Shown: positions 60,919 to 64,000 of the stretch, in pieces
Position numbering within the stretch: position 1 is the stretch's first letter
How the letters are laid out: each line of letters begins with the position of its first letter
Assembly (NCBI RefSeq): GCF_019925205.1
Contig: NC_083565.1
Span: forward strand, 2,213,001 to 2,277,000
DNA: 64,000 nt
Direction of reading: 5' to 3'
Source: Metopolophium dirhodum
Taxonomy: Eukaryota > Arthropoda > Insecta > Hemiptera > Aphididae
Notes under the pieces: generated by a model
What the model was told of the DNA's origin: nothing
What the model saw: the letters and a program-made list of their open reading frames with translations, nothing else
Databases searched by the model: none
Made by a program: the position numbers and the translations under genes

Positions 60919-63900
60919 GTAGTGTTCACGACGACGTCGTGTTATTATCGTTATTAAAATACAGAGGAGCGCACACGACGACCCATAATATAATATACGC
61001 ACGCGTACACATCGGATATATATTGTACAGGGTGTGATCGCGTAATCGTCACCGTCCGTTCTACTGTATGAAATATTTTCCGGTGGCGACCCGTGAACAT
61101 AACACGTACATATCCCCACCACCGATTGGATTCTTTCGTAAACATAACAGTTTAATATTGCCTATGGAATTTTATTTGAATTTCCACGGATTTGTTTTCA
61201 TTGGTATGTTCGCAAAATAGTGTGGGGTGGGGCTTTCCTCAGCCCGGGCGTCCTTTCGAAAATATTATTATACAAATATTTAACGCGTATACGGTTATTA
61301 TGATTTACTATTTATAGTATACTATACGACCACTCCCGAAATTTTTGCAAAATCCGTTGAATGAATTTTCGAATTTGTAAATGTTTTTATTATTTGTAAA
61401 ACACAATGTAAAACAACATTTCATCCCAACCGAAAAACTTTTATTTTTCGGAAGAGCATAGGGGTAACATTTCAAAACCATTTTGCAAATTCCGTTGAAA
61501 ATAAATGCTTATACATTTATGCTTATTCATCGTACAAATTTCACACTGATCATTTGGAGGGAAATTCACTAAAAAAATTCAAGTTGTGGGGTAATATGGA
61601 GAACGTTCGTCTCGAGTCTATAATTAGCGGTGAGGCAGAGATTTTCGAGATTCCTGGGAACAAAAATCTTTTCAAACTATACTATATAACTATGCAACTA
61701 CAAAATATGATCATATTATTGGGATATAATATATAGGTAATTGCAGCAGAATCGTTTGAGTTAGACGTCTTGTACATCGATTTCTCTTTGGCGCAGAGAC
61801 ATCCGTGCGGTGCAGAGCTTGGTGTTGAGAAGTTTGCCGCTCAGTATTATACTTATTTTGATTGCCTCGTGGTACCATGTTTTCCAGTTCAATCAGTTAT
61901 TAATTTATAGTTTCATTAATATTGTTCCAATGAATTGAGACAAAATATTTTTTCGCATAAGCCGTAATAAACTGTGCTAATAACCACTTTACTTCACTGC
62001 GTACAGTTCTGACAGACACTACAATTCACCGGTATTTGTTTGAAAGATATTTTCAAAAACAGTAAAGTGTAACCACCAATAATTATATAGGTACCGGTGT
62101 ATATATGTACCATATATAGTTCAAAACACGAATTCACGAATTTACAAATTATAATTTTCTGTACGCCACTACGCCAGCCATGCAGTTCCAATACAAGCAA
62201 TACTATAAGAAAAATATTATGTTCTTATAAGCAGAATATTGTCATCATAGTATTTCACGGATATAATATGAATACCTATGCATTTTGGACGGTTAGATAT
62301 AATATGTTTTTAAAGTTGTGATGAGTGGAGTTTTAGGAGACCGATATTTTTTACGATAGGTACGCCTGTGCCACCATGTGCAGCTTCTACTTTGCATATC
62401 ATAAATTATTTAAAATTTAATATATACCTATAAGTAGTAAGTACTAAGTCATAATCTCACAAGCTACTCGTCCAAATTCGATTTCCCAAAGTACTGCAAA
62501 ACTATTGCGTTTTGCAATAAGAAATCAAATAATAAAAAATGTGTGTGTCGTCATTAATAACAATGTGAAAATAAAAATCGTAGAAAAATCAAATTTTTTT
62601 TTCAAAATTTCTTCGACAAAAGAATCACCCGGTACACACACACACACATAATATAATCTGGATATACATATATTATAATAATATTTTTCGTACCTGTATG
62701 TACATGGAACATATACATGTATACCTACCTATATTAAATCCGTACACGGTTATATATACATACATAATGTGTATCATAGTATTATAATATTATGTTATTG
62801 TGACGCGCGGCTTGTGTTGATTACAGCCCGCCTTAACCGGTCGCCGCCGCCGCGCAGTAACTTGTAATAATAATAACTGTGTCGCGCCGCGATGAAAGCG
62901 ATCCACGCCCACGCGGTAACTGGCCGCGCCGAATCGCGCCCGGTAAATTCATTAATTCCACGCGCGCCGCACACAATCGGTCGGTTTGCGAGTCGATGTT
63001 TTAGATTGTTGTTACTATTGCGCCGCGGCGAGTGGGGAGACGACGGGCGAGCGTTCACGCGACCACCACCCTCCCCCGCAACGCCAAATTGTCTGCGCTA
63101 CTACCCTCGCCAAACAATATCACGATTGATGAAACAATTTGATGGTCGATCTGATTTTAAACACACGGATGATGCTAAAAACATATCACCAAAACTATGA
63201 AAGTGGTACGAAAAATCCAATACGACTAAGACATGCGAGTCCAAGGGCAGATCGGCCCGGGAGATGCAAATCTATATAAGAAGAACCTTTTCGTTGTTCT
63301 ATAATTTAGTCAAAATACATTCTTTGACAGGTAGGTATAACGTATAAGGTATATATTCTAGTGAACAATATTATTCTATTGCACATTTGTAATTAAATAA
63401 ATGTAATTAATACTAGGTAGGTATTCATTTGATAGTGACCATATTTTATTAATCATAGATTGATTCATAACTTATAATTTCATAGCTGACGCTATAATGC
63501 ATAACTTCGAAAAAATTAGTATGATTTTTAATTTAAAGAGTTTACTTTTACAACATATTCTTACATTTAATGGTTGCTCCGTGTGAAGCAATTTACTTTG
63601 AATTTAAATTGTTCAACGGCTTAAAAAGAACCTATATCATTAGATATTATATTGTTTGAAGCCGCATAAAAGCATAATCATACGAATAAAACTTTATTTT
63701 AACTTAGCTTCATTCAGGGACTGTTAATAACTTTGAATTGAAAGTCAGCGTTTGCAAGCCACCTGCTTGCAGTTTAAAAGTAAATAGGCATTTTAGGAAG
63801 TGTAAAAAACTCAAGAAATAGAAATAATAGTTTACAGCATTACTCACGAGTTGAAGAAAGCGTAAGAAAATAGAAAAATGTTTCAATATTTTTATAATAT

Positions 63901-64000
63901 GTATCAATATAATATCACCATAAGATCAAGTTTATAATATTTAAACGGTTGATTGTATATAATGTTAAATCTTTGGATGATTTGTTCGATTTTAAAGTTG
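60919..64000. other. Intergenic DNA to the end of the window
   Basis: GC-rich patches occur at 60919-61140 and 62800-63180, AT-rich DNA elsewhere. A GTACAGGGTGTGATCGCGTA motif at 61024 resembles a Tc1/mariner end without a partner. Short (AC)n runs (about 62634-62647) occur. The open frames at 62795-63200 overlap on both strands and look compositional. Confidence 0.4.

Noticed and set aside
62795..63200. Long frames on both strands in a GC-rich island
   Set aside because: The overlap on both strands is typical of compositional open frames; no motif and no splice context.

Overview
This is a nuclear genome window from an insect, most likely an aphid (Hemiptera: Aphididae). The evidence is strongly AT-rich non-coding DNA full of ATAATATTATA and TAGGTACCTA motifs, short spliced GC-rich exons with GT..AG introns, a Pax3/7-type paired-box gene, and many short DNA-transposon remnants. 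I cannot fix the species by eye; Acyrthosiphon pisum or a close relative is my guess. There are no bacterial operons, CRISPR arrays or rRNA genes.

Two spliced protein genes are well supported, both on the + strand. (1) 4917-9861: three exons encoding a 130-residue secreted protein with a signal peptide and 13 cysteines; the function is unknown. (2) 31212-46101: seven exons encoding a gooseberry-class Pax3/7 transcription factor of about 440 residues, with a paired domain, an HSIDGILG octapeptide and a Ser50 paired-type homeodomain. All splice phases agree, but exon 2 lacks two single bases within 45 bp, so the paired domain is out of frame as sequenced. Exon 3 has a tandem CAGCAG acceptor that would add or omit one Gln in the paired domain.

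The rest is intergenic or intronic and carries transposon relics: two deletion derivatives of one hAT family (7.0-7.4 kb keeps a BED finger; 29.4-30.1 kb keeps the C-terminal dimerisation domain and a perfect 8-bp target duplication), another non-autonomous hAT (18.5 kb), a Tc1/mariner-like MITE (23.2-23.9 kb), a tRNA-derived SINE (10.0-10.3 kb), a Helitron/PIF1-like helicase fragment (12.7 kb), an FP-domain ORF relic (8.4-9.2 kb), a LINE ORF1 (gag-like) fragment (59.1-59.3 kb) and a palindromic MITE (30.5 kb). A short terminal motif recurs eight times between 3.9 and 20.1 kb. A hairpin-forming degenerate tandem array lies at 50.8-51.1 kb.

Region by region: 1-4.6 kb AT-rich intergenic; 4.9-9.9 kb secreted-protein gene with transposon relics in its large intron; 10-30.6 kb transposon-rich intergenic DNA; 30.7-46.8 kb gooseberry with a CpG-rich leader and introns of 0.3-6 kb; 46.9-64 kb mostly non-coding, with GC-rich islands that could be control elements or unannotated exons, including a 57-codon acidic ORF at 60.7 kb. 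The two genes show no functional link beyond proximity.
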